DNA of 64,000 nucleotides from Solea solea (Eukaryota > Chordata > Actinopteri > Pleuronectiformes > Soleidae). This document shows, piece by piece, positions 38,801 through 49,843 of this stretch. Positions within the stretch are counted from its first letter, which is position 1. The number at the start of each line of letters is the position of its first letter. The stretch covers positions 5,784,238-5,848,237 of the forward strand of contig NC_081137.1 in the NCBI RefSeq assembly GCF_958295425.1, written 5' to 3'. The translations under genes and the position numbers were made by a program. The notes under the pieces are model-generated. The model had not been told where the DNA came from, did not search any database, and was given only the letters and a program-made list of their open reading frames with translations.

Positions 38801-41800
38801 TTTCATTCCAATTTGAATGAATGAATGAATGACACATTTGAGTCATTATTTAATGGTGTATTTATTGATTGAATTTTGCCACTTTCACTCCTCCATAGTT
38901 TTCACCTGTTAACAATGTAAAACTGATGTGCACACATTAATGACACAGAAGTCTAATTGATGTGCTGATCATTTTTAAGCATCAGTTACTGGACACCGGT
39001 ACCCCGACTGTGTGGTCAACAGTCCAGAGAGTGGACCCCTGTCAATTTTTTTTTCTGTTTTTATGGCTTTTTTTGGGAATTTCGTTGGCCAAAAATGTGA
39101 AATCAAATGGTATAACCCCCTGTTGTTATCAGTGTGGGGAGCCGGGGGAGCACAGCCCAGCCCCGGCCCCAGTTTGGCCCCGGCGCCGGGGCCAAGTGTT
39201 CGGAGCATGCTGGATTTGAACCAGCCACAGCCGGACTGGCACAACCTCCTCGCGGTTGCGAACCAACCCACCACGCCACGAACCCTTTGGAGGTTTGGGA
39301 TGGAGCTCCGGGCGTTTTTGAGTCTTCACTTTGGCTGTGGAACCTTAAACGTTGAAGTATAAAGGAATTGAACTCTCAACGTCAGGACTGAAAGGCAGCT
39401 CTTTAACCAGTTGAGCTAACTGTCCACTCTTTTCCTTATGTTTTCTCAGACTTATTTACTCTCTGCGTAGAATATCGTGCCTAAAAATTCACTTCATCTA
39501 AGATTCAAACCCCTGACCTCAGGAACTCCAGTCTTTCTCTTAACCTTGTGAGCTATTTGTCCTCACATGGTGTGTGCCAACCTTTGGAAGTCTTTCAATG
39601 ATAGATTACCCATGACTTCACAAACCTCAGACTGATGAGATATTTAAGGATGTCTGTCCTCCCTTCTTGGCCAGATCTTTGGTGTAGTGGTTAGCGCTCT
39701 TGCCTTTGAAACAAGAAGACCTGGGTTCGAGACCCAGTTGGAACGTGGATCTTGGTCTATGGAGTTTTTCATGTTCTCCCCGTGTGTGCGTGGCTTTTCT
39801 CCGGGTTCTCTGGCTTCCTCCCACAGTCCATCAATCATCTACCGCTTTGTCCTCCACCGAAGGGACGCAGTGCCAAGCTCAGCTGTCATAGGGTGATAGG
39901 CGGGGTCCACCCTGCACTGTTTGCCAGGCCATTCAAAACATGCTATACAAGGATTAGGTAAATTTCTGCATAAACGTCCACTTAATGTAAGATTCGAACC
40001 TCTGACCATAGGATCACTAGTCTGTCTGTTATCCACATGCACTATTTGTCCAAGTATGCTTTCACCCACAATTTGGAAGTCTTTCAGTAATAGAACCCAT
40101 GACTTCATAAAAACGTCACACTGATTAAATATTAAAGAATGTCTGTCCCCCAAGATGGAAAGCATGGTTGGTGTAGGGGTTAGTGCTCTTGCCTTTGAAA
40201 CAAGACGACCAGGGTTTGAGACCCAGTTGGAACAAGGAGTTTTTCATGTTCTCCCCGTGTGTGTGGCTTTTCTCTGGCTTCTTCCCAGAGTCCATCAATC
40301 ATCTACGGCTTTGTCTTCCACTGGAGGGTTGCGGGGGGTGCTGTGCCAAGCTCAGCTGTCATAGCGTGATAGGCGGGGTCCAGCCTGTACTGTTCGCCAG
40401 TCAATTCAAAACATGCAATACATTGATGAGGTAAATTGCCACTTAAACATTCACTTCATGTAAGATTCGAACCCCTGACCATAAGAACACCAGTCCATGT
40501 CTGAACCATGTGAGCTATTTGTCTTTGCATGTTTTTTCATACAATTTGGAAGTCTTTCAATAATAGATTACTCATGACTTTGCAGACCTCGGACTACCCC
40601 GGAGATATTTAAGGATGTCTGCCCTATATCCTCAGCAACATGCTTGGTGTAGTGGTTATCGCTGTTGCCTTTGAAACAAGAAGACCTGGTAACTGGCGGC
40701 AACTGGTTCGAGACCCAGTTGGATCAAGGATCTTTCTGCATGGAGTTTTTCATATTCTCCCTGTGTGAGCGTGGCTTTTCTCCGGGTTCTCTGGCATCCT
40801 CCCACAGTCCAATCATCTCCTGCTTTGTCCTATGTGATCAGATCACATAGAGCCAGCACTAAGCTAAACATATATTAAATGATTGAGTTGAGGATGTGTG
40901 AATACAGTCTATAATCAGGGACACATTAGAGACCACGTTCTCATATGACATCCACTTATCAGTGCTCCTACTTTCATTTATTCCTACTTCTAATCTTATT
41001 CCATGTTAAAGCAGTGTGAGTAGAGCTTTAATTGAATCAGCCCCTCTTTTTTTTACTTTTTAAAACTGTTAAGAGTTGAGTCTGTATTTGAAAAAGGTTT
41101 AATTTAAATACTGAACTCAAACAGTTTTTAATCATAAGATTTGAACTCACAACCTCAGATATACAAGTCATACTCTCGTTACTGTTATTTTTTAATTCTT
41201 AATTTGGTCTGAAGTTTTAAAGTTGTATGAAATTCAGTTGATTGAAATAATTGAACTCACAACCTCAGAGATGCAAGTCTTCCTCTGATGGACAGAGCTA
41301 TTTGTCCTGATGACCCCAGACGGGTTCTGTTCTGTTCTTAAGGTTCTCATCTCGGTCAGCGTTTTTAAAATTCTGCATTGTTTGAATCTGCAATTCACAT
41401 CTATATTTTTTATAGATGAAGCCTCTTTTGCCCATCTCTTGTACACCTTTACGTCAAAAAATGCAACAGATGCATAATTATCTTCCAAAATGTTTAATTT
41501 AAAATTTTAGAACAAATAAGTAATAAACATGAAACTTAACGCCATATAAATATAAATAAAATTATATATATATAAAAAAAATCTATTTTAAAATGCGAAG
41601 AATAAAAACACAACAACAATGAAAGTGACCATATGTTATTGTATAACAGGATCAACCTTCTCAGTATTATGTTTTTATTTTCTTCCTCAAAACCTCTGCT
41701 GGTCAGGATTTGAAACTGGAACCTGCTGTCATTCTGGAGCCACAAAGTATTTGAGAATTGCACCTGCAAGAACAAAGCTCTTTAAGTTACCAAGGAAAAT

Positions 41801-44800
41801 TGACCATAAGCAAATATGAATAAGACAATCTTTCTAAACACAGTGATAATTCAAAATTCATAGTGCTTTACGAATAATCCACTGCTGTTGTTATCATCAT
41901 TATTAATAATAACAAATTGACACAGTGGGCTTCATAGTCTGGATACAACATGACACCGTGCACATAGGACTATAAAAAGACAACACACTAAACTTAATAA
42001 AATATTCAATAGCTATGTTACTGTGGAAAATATTTAACAGTCAGCAAAAGAGAAAAACAGATGACTGAGAGGCGACACCCACTGGCCACAGGCAGACACT
42101 GGCTGCAGACCTTTGCGTGGTCAAGTTGACACAAAGCTCTGCAGCCTGCTCTGATCCCACACACAACGGGTGTCACTTCAGTCAGTCAGTTCCACGGCAC
42201 AGTCCATTGTCTTGAAACTGTTATTTTCATTTTGTTTCATAAAGCAAACACTGAGCAAAGCTGAGGTTATTTGCTATCCTTGCCAGCTAGCTGAGCAAGC
42301 TACATTATCATTTAGCCTGAGGCTAGCTGCATGCTAAAAAAGCAGCTACCCCTCAACACTACACGTGAATTAGCATCATAAACAAACGCCTCCTTTACCT
42401 TTATCCTCTGGGAGCTTTTACTCCTCAGCTTTCTTTTCTCCTCAGGTCTTTAAGACCCTTTTGGTGCCATAACCACCGCTATGCCGCTATCATCACGTGA
42501 CGTGAGGCTGTCAGTCATAACTGTCGGCAGACGTATTAAAAAGAAAAGTTGTTTACATGCATCTTGGGGGCCCCCTAGTGGCTGCGGGGCCCTGTGCATC
42601 CGCCCAGTCCCAAGACAATTAAATCCGACCTCTCCATTTTATTAGGTGTGCAGGAAACCTAATTAAGTGACAGGAGTGTCCAATATCATCCATCTGCAAA
42701 CTGCAAGAGATGGGGTGGAACTATAAGCGGGGTGGGGGGGGGGGGTTTCCAAATCTCACATGAGAAGATAGAAGTAGCAAAAATAAAGTCACAGGTTGCC
42801 TAAATACTGAGTGGCAGCCGCATGATTGACTGATAAGATATTTAGTTGAACAGGTGTACCTAATAAAGTGGCCAGTGATTATTGCATTAGTTTTATCCCA
42901 GAGATTTCACTGAACTTTTCTGCCGACTGATGTTACATTTAAACCAAGGTTGCAGTTTCTAATAAAAATATTAATAGACTCTAACAGTAACTCTAACAGG
43001 TTACAGTGAAATGAATGACTTTTCATGTCTTTTGTTTTTTTGCAGATGAGCTCAGTGGGAATCACAGAAACTGTGAAAGGAGATGTGAAGAAATTTGAGA
43101 TCTGGTACAGTGGCAGAGAAGTCGTCTACATAGTTCAGGTATTTGATCGACATTCTTTTTTATACAACTCTTTATGTTGCGTAGTGGGGGCTCTTTTACA
43201 CACACATATCTCTGGTTTTGTGTGTGTGTGTGTGTGTGTGTTCAGGCTCCAACAGTGGAGGTCAAAGTCGCCTGGCTGACGGAGATCCGAAAAATTCTCA
43301 CCAATCAGCTGAAACTGGGTCAGTTTACATTGATACCTATGTTATTCCTCTTTCTTTAAATGTACACATTTTATTTTATTACAATCATTGAAAATGTATA
43401 AATCAACATTTTCATTGTCAACTTACGTTCTTTAGTGGTGATTGTTTCTCGCTATTTAGCCATTTGAACAGCAAAAATCCTGTTAGTTGATTGCTAAGTT
43501 TGATTTCTTTGTTCAACTGTGTATTCTGTCCCTCTGGTTTCTCTCAGGTGAAGGTCGTCCACTTCCAGGCAGCCATGTTTCTGACAGGTGATCCTCTCTG
43601 CATGACTCTCTCTATCTGCCATCGCCTGGTGTGTGTCGGTCTGTGACCTCTCGGTGTGTGGTGGTGCGAGTGGGCAGATTCCAGCCTCCATGTGAACACT
43701 GATTTAAAGCCAGATGAATTAAAAGATTCTCTCACCTGTAGATAAAAAATTCAATTTCCAAAATGATTTAAAATAAATCCAACCAATTTCACCCACATGC
43801 CGACTTATCTACAAAGCATGAAGGGTTTTCTGTAAATCAGGGAGTGAGTGCAGATTGCGTGAGTTCTTCCCTGCACAAGAACCTGCATTCACGACGGCAA
43901 GTCCTGCACACGTCTTTAACACCCGCAGTTTTCTATGAATACTAATGGTTTCCTCACTGTTTAACAATCGGGGGTTGGAGGCTTTAAAGAGCAGTTGACC
44001 ATGATTGATAACCCCTGCATGGACGTATTGCCGGGCTACTTTATACGGTCCCTAAGTGTGTTAACAGTCGTGTTATTGATTTTTGGGTTAGGCAACTGTC
44101 TAAACATTAAAGGGTCAGTAAATTATGATAAGGGTGATTCGTGTGTCAATGTCAGATGTTTCTCTCATGATAACTGTCATGTAAACGTCCGTTTAAAGAG
44201 GAGGGAGAGTGGTTTTCGAGGTTTTTGGAGCATGTACAGCGCAGGTGCTTATTTGTCTTTGAAAGCACTGATTCTTTAGGATGAGGATTCTGTTGGGCCC
44301 CCCTTTGGAGGAAGACATTTTTGCTTTAGTGATACAAATAACCTTGTCAACAGTGTAGGTTTTGTTGTGGTACGTCACTTAAATGAGTCCAGCTTACAGC
44401 GAGACCAAAAGTTCCGCCTGCTAAACTGAACTGAACTCGCGCCCCCCCTGGAGAGTCTCCACGCCCCCCCAGTTTGAAAAAGGCTGCTTTAGGAGAGTGA
44501 CAATAATGGAGACTGGTTCTAATGTAAGTGTGAATGTGCTTGTGAGGTTTGAATATGTTTGCTGGTGGAATGCTTGCATGTTATGAATTCAATCAGTTTG
44601 ATATGGATTGTCGAGCTGTCATTTTTTAAATCAGTGCCATTTTTGATCAACGACTGTTTCCTGTTGTCAACAATCAACATGCTGTGAAAAGATTGAAATC
44701 TGTTGCTTATTTTACCCGCGGGTGCAAATACTGGCTAAGCTGTTTTATGAAAACAACTGTATATTTCAGGGCTTCTCACTCCTGGTCCTGGGGGAGCCAC

Positions 44801-47617
44801 TGTGCTGCATGTTTTAGGTGGTCCCCTGCTCCAACACACCTGATTCAAATCAGCTCGTCAGAAGCCTGATAACGACCCATTTATTTGAATCAGGTGTGTC
44901 GGAGCAGGGAAACCCCTAAAACCTTCAATCCAATCCAATCCAACTTAATTTATAAAGCACTTTAAAAAACAGCTGCAACAAAGTGCTGTACAACAGAGAC
45001 ACATAAGATAAATAAACTATAAGAAATGACATCATAGGCCTAGACAACAAACACTAAAACATGCAGGACAGGACCAGGAGTGAGAAACCCCGGTATATTT
45101 GATACTCCTGTTAAAATATTTAAAGCACAATATTGATAAAAACATATTCTGGTGTAACCCGTGAAGCGCAGAAAGTAGTTTTTTTTTTCATTTCCATGAT
45201 TTGTTGACAACATGAAATCCACACCAACCTTATCATTTCAGGTTCAGTGCTTAAAATTTAGGTGAAATAAATGATATTATACAATAATGTAGCTAGCCTT
45301 GTACTGAATTAGATGTGTTTGCAGAGCCAGGTCAGCTCTACAGAGGCTGTTATTTTGTTTTTTTGTTGTTTTTACAGTAGCTTGCAAACTCCTAGTTTAG
45401 TTATATTATAGTGTGAAATGATCGCACTGTTAATAATATTGTTCTAAATTGCACAACATTTGTAGGTTCTACTTTATTTAGTAGATGGTACATGTTTTTT
45501 TTGCACAAAGTTCATCCATCTGCTAAATAACGCAGGTTAAACCTCCCTGTAATTATGTTGTTTAATTGAAAAATAACATATGTAATATATTAGAAAAGAA
45601 TCTTTCCATATATCGCAGTGATCTGTGAAAAAATTTGTGTCATAAACCTTTAAATTCAGACACTGAAATATATGTGATTGTGAAGTGAAATGAATGCTGT
45701 ATTGATTAGAATGTGAATGAGTTTGTTTTTGTGACATGGTTGTTGTTGTTGTTCGTGGTTTGTTTGTTGTTCGTTTGTTTGTTGTGGTCATGTCTTGGTC
45801 TCGTGCTGGTGCTGTTTAGTGCATCACGAGTGTGCGTGTCGTGGGGCGGAGCACCGGTGGGAGGCTGCTCAGCGTGTCTCCCTGTTCCTCACAGCTCATC
45901 TGCAACAAGCCACTCCCACAGGCTCCGGGGGGAGGAGTCAGAGCACAGCAGTCCAGCCCACTCAGACCCTGTGGTTCACTCACCGCAACGCAGTGAGTCA
46001 CCATTACAGATTCAAACAAAGTTGGACATACTCACAAATCACTTGCTTGGAATATAAATGTTTTTTTAATCTAATTTTATCTTGATTTTATCTTGATTTT
46101 ATCTGATAAAGACCTTGCAGTGCTGTAATAAACACGACCGATCAATTCTCCATTGTACACATTTTCTGCACAGCACACAGAGCATTCTACGTCACGACAA
46201 AGCAGGCAAGGCCAGACGATGCACACACACCGTGATGCAGCCGCTTAATGAAACCTAATGCTAAAAATAAATCTGGACAGAGAGAAACTAGGTCATGGAG
46301 GCTTCGGTGATTTGTTAATTACTCAGAAGTCTGCAGGGGGATGAGATTAATCTCGACATGTCAAAAGAGTCGAGATTAAATTTGAGATTTCGAGAATAAA
46401 GTTGGAATATCTTGTCGACATTTAAATCGAGATTAAACTCACAATGCCGAGAATAATTTGAAGCGGAAGCTGCCACCGAATCTGGACAGTCAGTCTCAGA
46501 TGTAGTTGGGACCTCTTTAACATAAAGTCTCTTTCTCGTTAGTGATGTAACCTACCGTGTGGAACTCAAGTGGACACCCAGTACCTATCCTAATCCGCAA
46601 GATACCAAAATAAAAGTGTTTTTTGTCATGTATTTGTCATTATTTGCCATAAATCAGCCTCAGCTGTCTGTCCCTTTCAGGTTGGCATGTCCCCGCACAC
46701 ACGGTGGCGATCTGTGAAGGCCTGGAGGACTGGGGCGCGACGGATCTCTCCAACCTTTCAGACTCCGATGAGGACGAGGAGGATCAGCCCACTCCACTGG
46801 TGAAGGAGTTGCGGCATATCCTGCTGCATGTTGACTCTCTCCTTTCATTTCTATGTTTACTCACTTCTCTTTTTGTCAGATACCTTTGCAATAAAAAAGG
46901 AATTTCATGAAGGAACACCTCTGTATAGAGATATAGATCTTGGAAAAGTATTACAATGTTCCCTGTCGTCTTTTCTTTCTTCTGTTCCAGGTGGCGGGCA
47001 GATACAGAGTCATGGTCGAGAGCAGCATGGCCAGCACTGATGACATCATTTTTAATTGTGGCGATGTCATCCAGTTGCTCCACGAGGACTCGTCAGGAAT
47101 GTGGTAATGTCGCTGTGTCAGACACAGACATGAAGGCCTCTTATTATCCTTATAGAGCAATAAACACAGACTGTATCTAGGGATCCACGTTGTTTTCCGG
47201 TCGTAAAACAAGAGTCATGATCGTCAAACACACTTGCGTTCAATCATACGTCATCTGTTTTCCTCTGGAAGTGGAAACATGAGTTACATCACTGTCATTG
47301 GAGAAGACACAAAACCACTGATTACTACAGTAACTCTGTTTTAACTGGTGTCAAAAATCAGGACTCATTTTCTCAAAGACTATCATTCAAACCTATAATA
47401 TCCATATGCAGACTGCACGAGAGGGGGCAGAACTCCAAGTGGGCGGAACTGTAGGAAGGGGGCGGAAACACGCCCCTGAAACTACTTTTTCACTTCGTCT
47501 GTGACGGTTAGTGTTTCTGTTTTGCTTGTTCACAGGATGGTGAGGAACATAAGTCGTGGTGAAGAAGGACGCGTTCTGCCCGAAGACCTGCACAGAATTT
47601 TGGGAGAAACCTGCTGA
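28260..47617 (+). CDS. mcf2: MCF2/DBL Rho guanine nucleotide exchange factor
   Basis: Twenty-six exons join in frame (2967 nt, 988 residues): 28260-28310, 29926-30060, 30952-31068, 31171-31320, 31415-31539, 31618-31732, 31809-31928, 32400-32591, 32771-32962, 33055-33235, 33329-33417, 34040-34140, 34297-34363, 35306-35421, 35527-35596, 35691-35783, 35919-36011, 36195-36320, 36478-36693, 43046-43138, 43246-43318, 43548-43587, 45895-45992, 46681-46799, 46991-47103, 47536-47617. The start MAESNPLRG and SFPGNLHLVLVL match MCF2. Layout: Sec14-like remnant (1-120), spectrin-like helical region (about 190-420), DH domain (about 522-705, with ERIYVDELL, DVLFGN, YCQNKPRSE and LKPVQRLTKYQLLLKE), PH domain (about 715-838, RFKPMQRHLFLYDHALLFCK), acidic/Ser-rich linker (839-924) and a SH3-like domain (925-988). 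It catalyses GDP release from Rho-family GTPases at membranes. MCF2L is the main alternative, but the N terminus and the f9 neighbour favour MCF2. Confidence 0.95.
28560..28770 (+). repeat. Dispersed GTCC-rich repeat in mcf2 intron 1
   Basis: Contains TTTTCTGGCATAAACACTGAC, AACCTGGTCCTGATGAGG and GGTTAG-rich segments also found at 55560-55770; related GTCCCCA-type sequence occurs at 55970-56020, and a distant reverse-orientation relative near 63090-63200. Confidence 0.55.
30300..30680 (+). repeat. Dispersed repeat, copy 2 of 3 (mcf2 intron 2)
   Basis: Long match in opposite orientation to 33560-33935 in mcf2 intron 11, and a shorter direct match to 25770-25990. Shared landmarks include AAGTTCACTTGGCTC, GAATCATAACTTTGACTCAA and CAGGATGTCCAT. 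Confidence 0.75.
33560..33935 (-). repeat. Dispersed repeat, copy 3 of 3, inverted (mcf2 intron 11)
   Basis: The reverse complement of the 30300-30680 copy can be followed almost end to end (for example TTGAGTCAAAGTTATGATTC and GACATCCTG). Together the two copies bracket mcf2 exons 3-11 with complementary sequence. Confidence 0.75.
35422..35423 (+). other. Non-canonical GC donor of mcf2 intron 14
   Basis: Exon 14 ends CACAGCAG and the intron starts GCAAG. Only this junction keeps frame with exon 15 and reproduces the family sequence FHSRMFL (MCF2L: FHNRIFL). It is a classic GC-AG intron with a strong AG|GCAAG context. Confidence 0.8.
35815..35913. repeat. (AT)n and (CT)n tracts inside short mcf2 intron 16
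   Basis: An AT tract of about 65 bp is followed by a CT tract that forms the polypyrimidine tract of the acceptor before exon 17. The whole intron (35784-35918) is only 135 bp. Confidence 0.85.
37125..37385 (+). promoter_or_regulatory. CpG-rich island in mcf2 intron 19, possible internal promoter
   Basis: A 250-bp GC/CpG-rich block sits in AT-rich intron DNA. It contains an ETS-like CACTTCCTG motif, a GATAAAT element and ends in AACATGAG|GTAGCT, which looks like a short exon with a donor. The next exon (43046) starts with its own in-frame ATG. An internal promoter for a short PH-SH3 isoform is possible but unproven. Confidence 0.35.
38395..38945. mobile_element. Long palindromic (fold-back) MITE in mcf2 intron 19
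   Basis: Two arms of roughly 250 bp (about 38395-38645 and 38675-38945) are near-perfect reverse complements. Matching landmarks are ACATTGTTAACAGGTGAAAA with TTTTCACCTGTTAACAATGT, and GGTCCTGTGTTGCA with TGCAACACAGGACC near the centre. It encodes nothing. Confidence 0.85.
39207..39279 (-). repeat. tRNA-like (pol III type) sequence
   Basis: On the minus strand a B box-like GGTTCAAATCC follows an A box-like TGGTGGGTTGG at tRNA spacing, in a GC-rich context. It is a tRNA-derived repeat rather than a functional tRNA; acceptor-stem pairing is poor. Confidence 0.45.
39361..39425 (-). repeat. tRNA-like sequence, antisense
   Basis: The minus strand reads GGACAGTTAGCTCAACTGG (A box) and, about 35 nt later, GAGTTCAATTCC (B box). 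The T stem and acceptor stem are degenerate. Confidence 0.5.
39487..40835. repeat. Three tandem ~480-bp units each carrying two tRNA-like segments
   Basis: Units start near 39487, 39977 and 40451. Each has an antisense tRNA-like segment (minus-strand B box GGTTTGAATC or GGTTCGAATC) and a plus-strand tRNA-like head with GGTGTAGTGGTTAGCGCTC and GGTTCGAGACCC (near 39681, 40170 and 40646). A SINE-like body follows with TTCTCCCCGTGTG and GGCGGGGTCCA. The units are diverged, so the duplication is not recent. Confidence 0.65.
41251..41308 (-). repeat. tRNA-like sequence, antisense
   Basis: The minus strand reads GGACAAATAGCTC at the 5' end and GAGTTCAATT about 40 nt later, similar to the antisense segments at 39.4-40.5 kb. 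A weaker relative lies near 41120-41170. Confidence 0.4.
44768..45092. mobile_element. Palindromic MITE in mcf2 intron 22 interrupted by a nested insertion
   Basis: The outer element has ends TTCTCACTCCTGGTCCTG and its reverse complement, and internal arms CTGCTCCAACACACCTGATT and ATCAGGTGTGTCGGAGCAG. It belongs to the same family as 12265-12424. Its right arm is split by an insert at about 44923-45053. Confidence 0.75.
44923..45053. mobile_element. Nested insertion flanked by 7-bp target duplication CTAAAAC
   Basis: CTAAAAC at 44916-44922 is repeated at 45054-45060, flanking an insert that starts with a (CAATC)n-like run and contains TTTATAAAGCACTTTAAAAA and AAAGTGCTGTACAA, a common fish repeat. 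Removing the insert and one copy restores the outer MITE arm. Confidence 0.7.
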
Positions 47618-49246
47618 GAGCCAATCAGAACTCAGGACAAAGCCTGTTTTTTCCGTTCTCCTTCGCCACCTGGCTTTCTCTCACTAAATACACAAACACG
47701 CTGACGTTCTCACATATACCATCGACGTCCTGACCAACGTGTGACTCGTTCCTCCTGAGATTTAAGCACAAACTTCACACTCTGAACTGTTCATCTCAGA
47801 AAGCTGTAAAATACAGAACAGACTGAACTTCACAAGCCTTATTTTTTTATTTATCTGTTAACACAGAATGTTGAACAGGGTGCACTGTTTTAATTTATCG
47901 TTTTTTTTTTTTAATCATTTCTATTTTCTGACGAATGACCACAGAAAGTGTGCATATGCCGACTGACATATCATCACAGCTCATGTGCCAAACAGCAGAT
48001 CATCTCATTGTTTTGTACACACTAAAAATGTCCTTTGTAAGAAATAGCTTGATCTTTTGTTTTGAATGGATTTAAATGGTCGACCTGCAGCAGCCAGCTC
48101 CATCATCATGTGATGTAAAACTATCAGCATCTGCAAGATGGGACTCCAACATATGTGTATCATGATGCATATATAATATGTATAATAGTAATAATAATGC
48201 AGTTTTAGACGTTTGTTTTGCTCTGTGAGGGATGTACATGTGGTAACACCACTGTCCTTTATCATTTTTAACACCTCATCAGTTGGATTCTTGCGTTATG
48301 GCTCAGTGAGGAATTGTAAGTGTTAATATTTGTACATTTGCTTCTCCTGTTTTTTTATTGACAGTCCTCAACATGAGCTATCAGGGTCTGAGAAAACCGC
48401 CGTACACTTGCACAGGTTAAATGCAGAGCGGGTAGACGTTGTTGAAAACTGTGTTGGAATATGCAGGTATTTCATATTTAATCTTAATTTGTTTTTGTCA
48501 TGTTTTTGCTCGTGAAAATGCGTTGTTATTTGTGTTTTAGCACCTCTGAGCTTTGACCGGTGCCTTTGCTGTATAGTTACCGCTGCTATTATGAACACGT
48601 TTCTTGTTAGTTTGCTGCTCTGCATGGACAAACCCCTGCAAAATGCCCACTGCTGTCGATCACGCTGCTCATTTACACCGACAGGGAAACTATGCTCAGT
48701 GTTGAGTTAGAATAGAGTAGACTTAGAATTACCAACTGAAATAATACAGTTACAGTGTGAGTTATACCAAGATTTGAGGGGCTGAATTAAAAGAAAGTCA
48801 GGGTTTTAATAGTTCCCCCTCTGGCTTTACATTGTAAAAATAAAAAAGCAATACTTTTAAAGCTTTTAAACTCAGTATAACAGTGGTGGTTATGAAAACA
48901 CTGTGTCATAAATACTCACAGCCTGTACGTCAAACTTACAGTAAACTGCAAGTGCATAGAACTTAACATTTGGCATGTAAATGCTAACATTTGTCTGTTA
49001 TTATCTATCAAATAACAACGGTGCATTAGTTTGCTACAGAGTTCACTCACAGCATATCTGTTTAGTTAACAGTGAGTCATTTTAATTTATGCGTTCTTAT
49101 TTACATTGACTCACAGTGGCATCACTTTGGTTTGATGAGCGATGCTGTAACGTGATGCTGCCTTTGCACTTTTTTGATATTTCGAAATCATCAATCCGTC
49201 CGAGCCTGTATGATACCGCACAATGTACTATATGATTATTTTACAA

Positions 49247-49252
49247 AATAAA
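49247..49252 (+). terminator. Poly(A) signal candidate for mcf2
   Basis: AATAAA lies about 1.63 kb after the mcf2 stop codon, with a second AATAAA about 25 nt further on. The interval 47618-49246 has no gene and would be the 3' UTR. Confidence 0.5.
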
Positions 49253-49719
49253 AGCACAGAATTGTTTAATTTGAATAAACCAAAATGATGCGATTTCTTT
49301 TTTCTTCTTCTGTGAAATCCTCCGCACATCTGATGTTCATCTGAGATTTCCTTCTCCGACTAATGTTGCCTGATTATACAACCTCCTGTCGGGACTATGA
49401 TTGCGTGTGCAGATTGCAAATGATTGACACCTCCTTAACTTAACTATTAGGTTAATTGCAAGGACAACTTAATTCATGGGGCTTTTAAAAAGATATTAGT
49501 TTAGGTTATGCTGTATTTTACCATAACAATCTCTGATTTAGGCAAAAAAAAAAGAGGTAAAACTAATAAAACTTATGATTTACAGTTGATACACACTCCT
49601 ATTTAGCCCTGTCCCAGTGCCATTAACCTCCATATGTTAACATTTATCGAGTAAATATCACTATATCATTGCTCCACTTCAAACATGAGATGACAAAATA
49701 TTCTGAGGAGCTTTAAAGT

Positions 49720-49725
49720 TTTATT
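49720..49725 (-). terminator. Poly(A) signal candidate for f9
   Basis: AATAAA on the minus strand about 120 nt downstream of the f9 stop codon. mcf2 and f9 converge, with proposed 3' ends roughly 450 bp apart. Confidence 0.5.
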
Positions 49726-49843
49726 TTTGCAACATTTAAACAGAGATGTGCAATTCTTTTGAGTGGATTTTCTTCTATAATCTTTCACTTCCTCAGCAGT
49801 TGACTGGCAGCTGTGTTCTTTGCATGATTCTATTTTTAATTGA

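Noticed and set aside
39681..39742. Possible functional tRNA gene
   Set aside because: A and B boxes are present, but acceptor and D stems do not pair well and the sequence recurs in a tandem repeat; better read as a tRNA-derived element.
45713..46057. 114-residue frame with hydrophobic start, resembling a secreted protein
   Set aside because: The hydrophobic part is GTT-repeat intron; the rest is mcf2 exon 23 read partly in its true frame.
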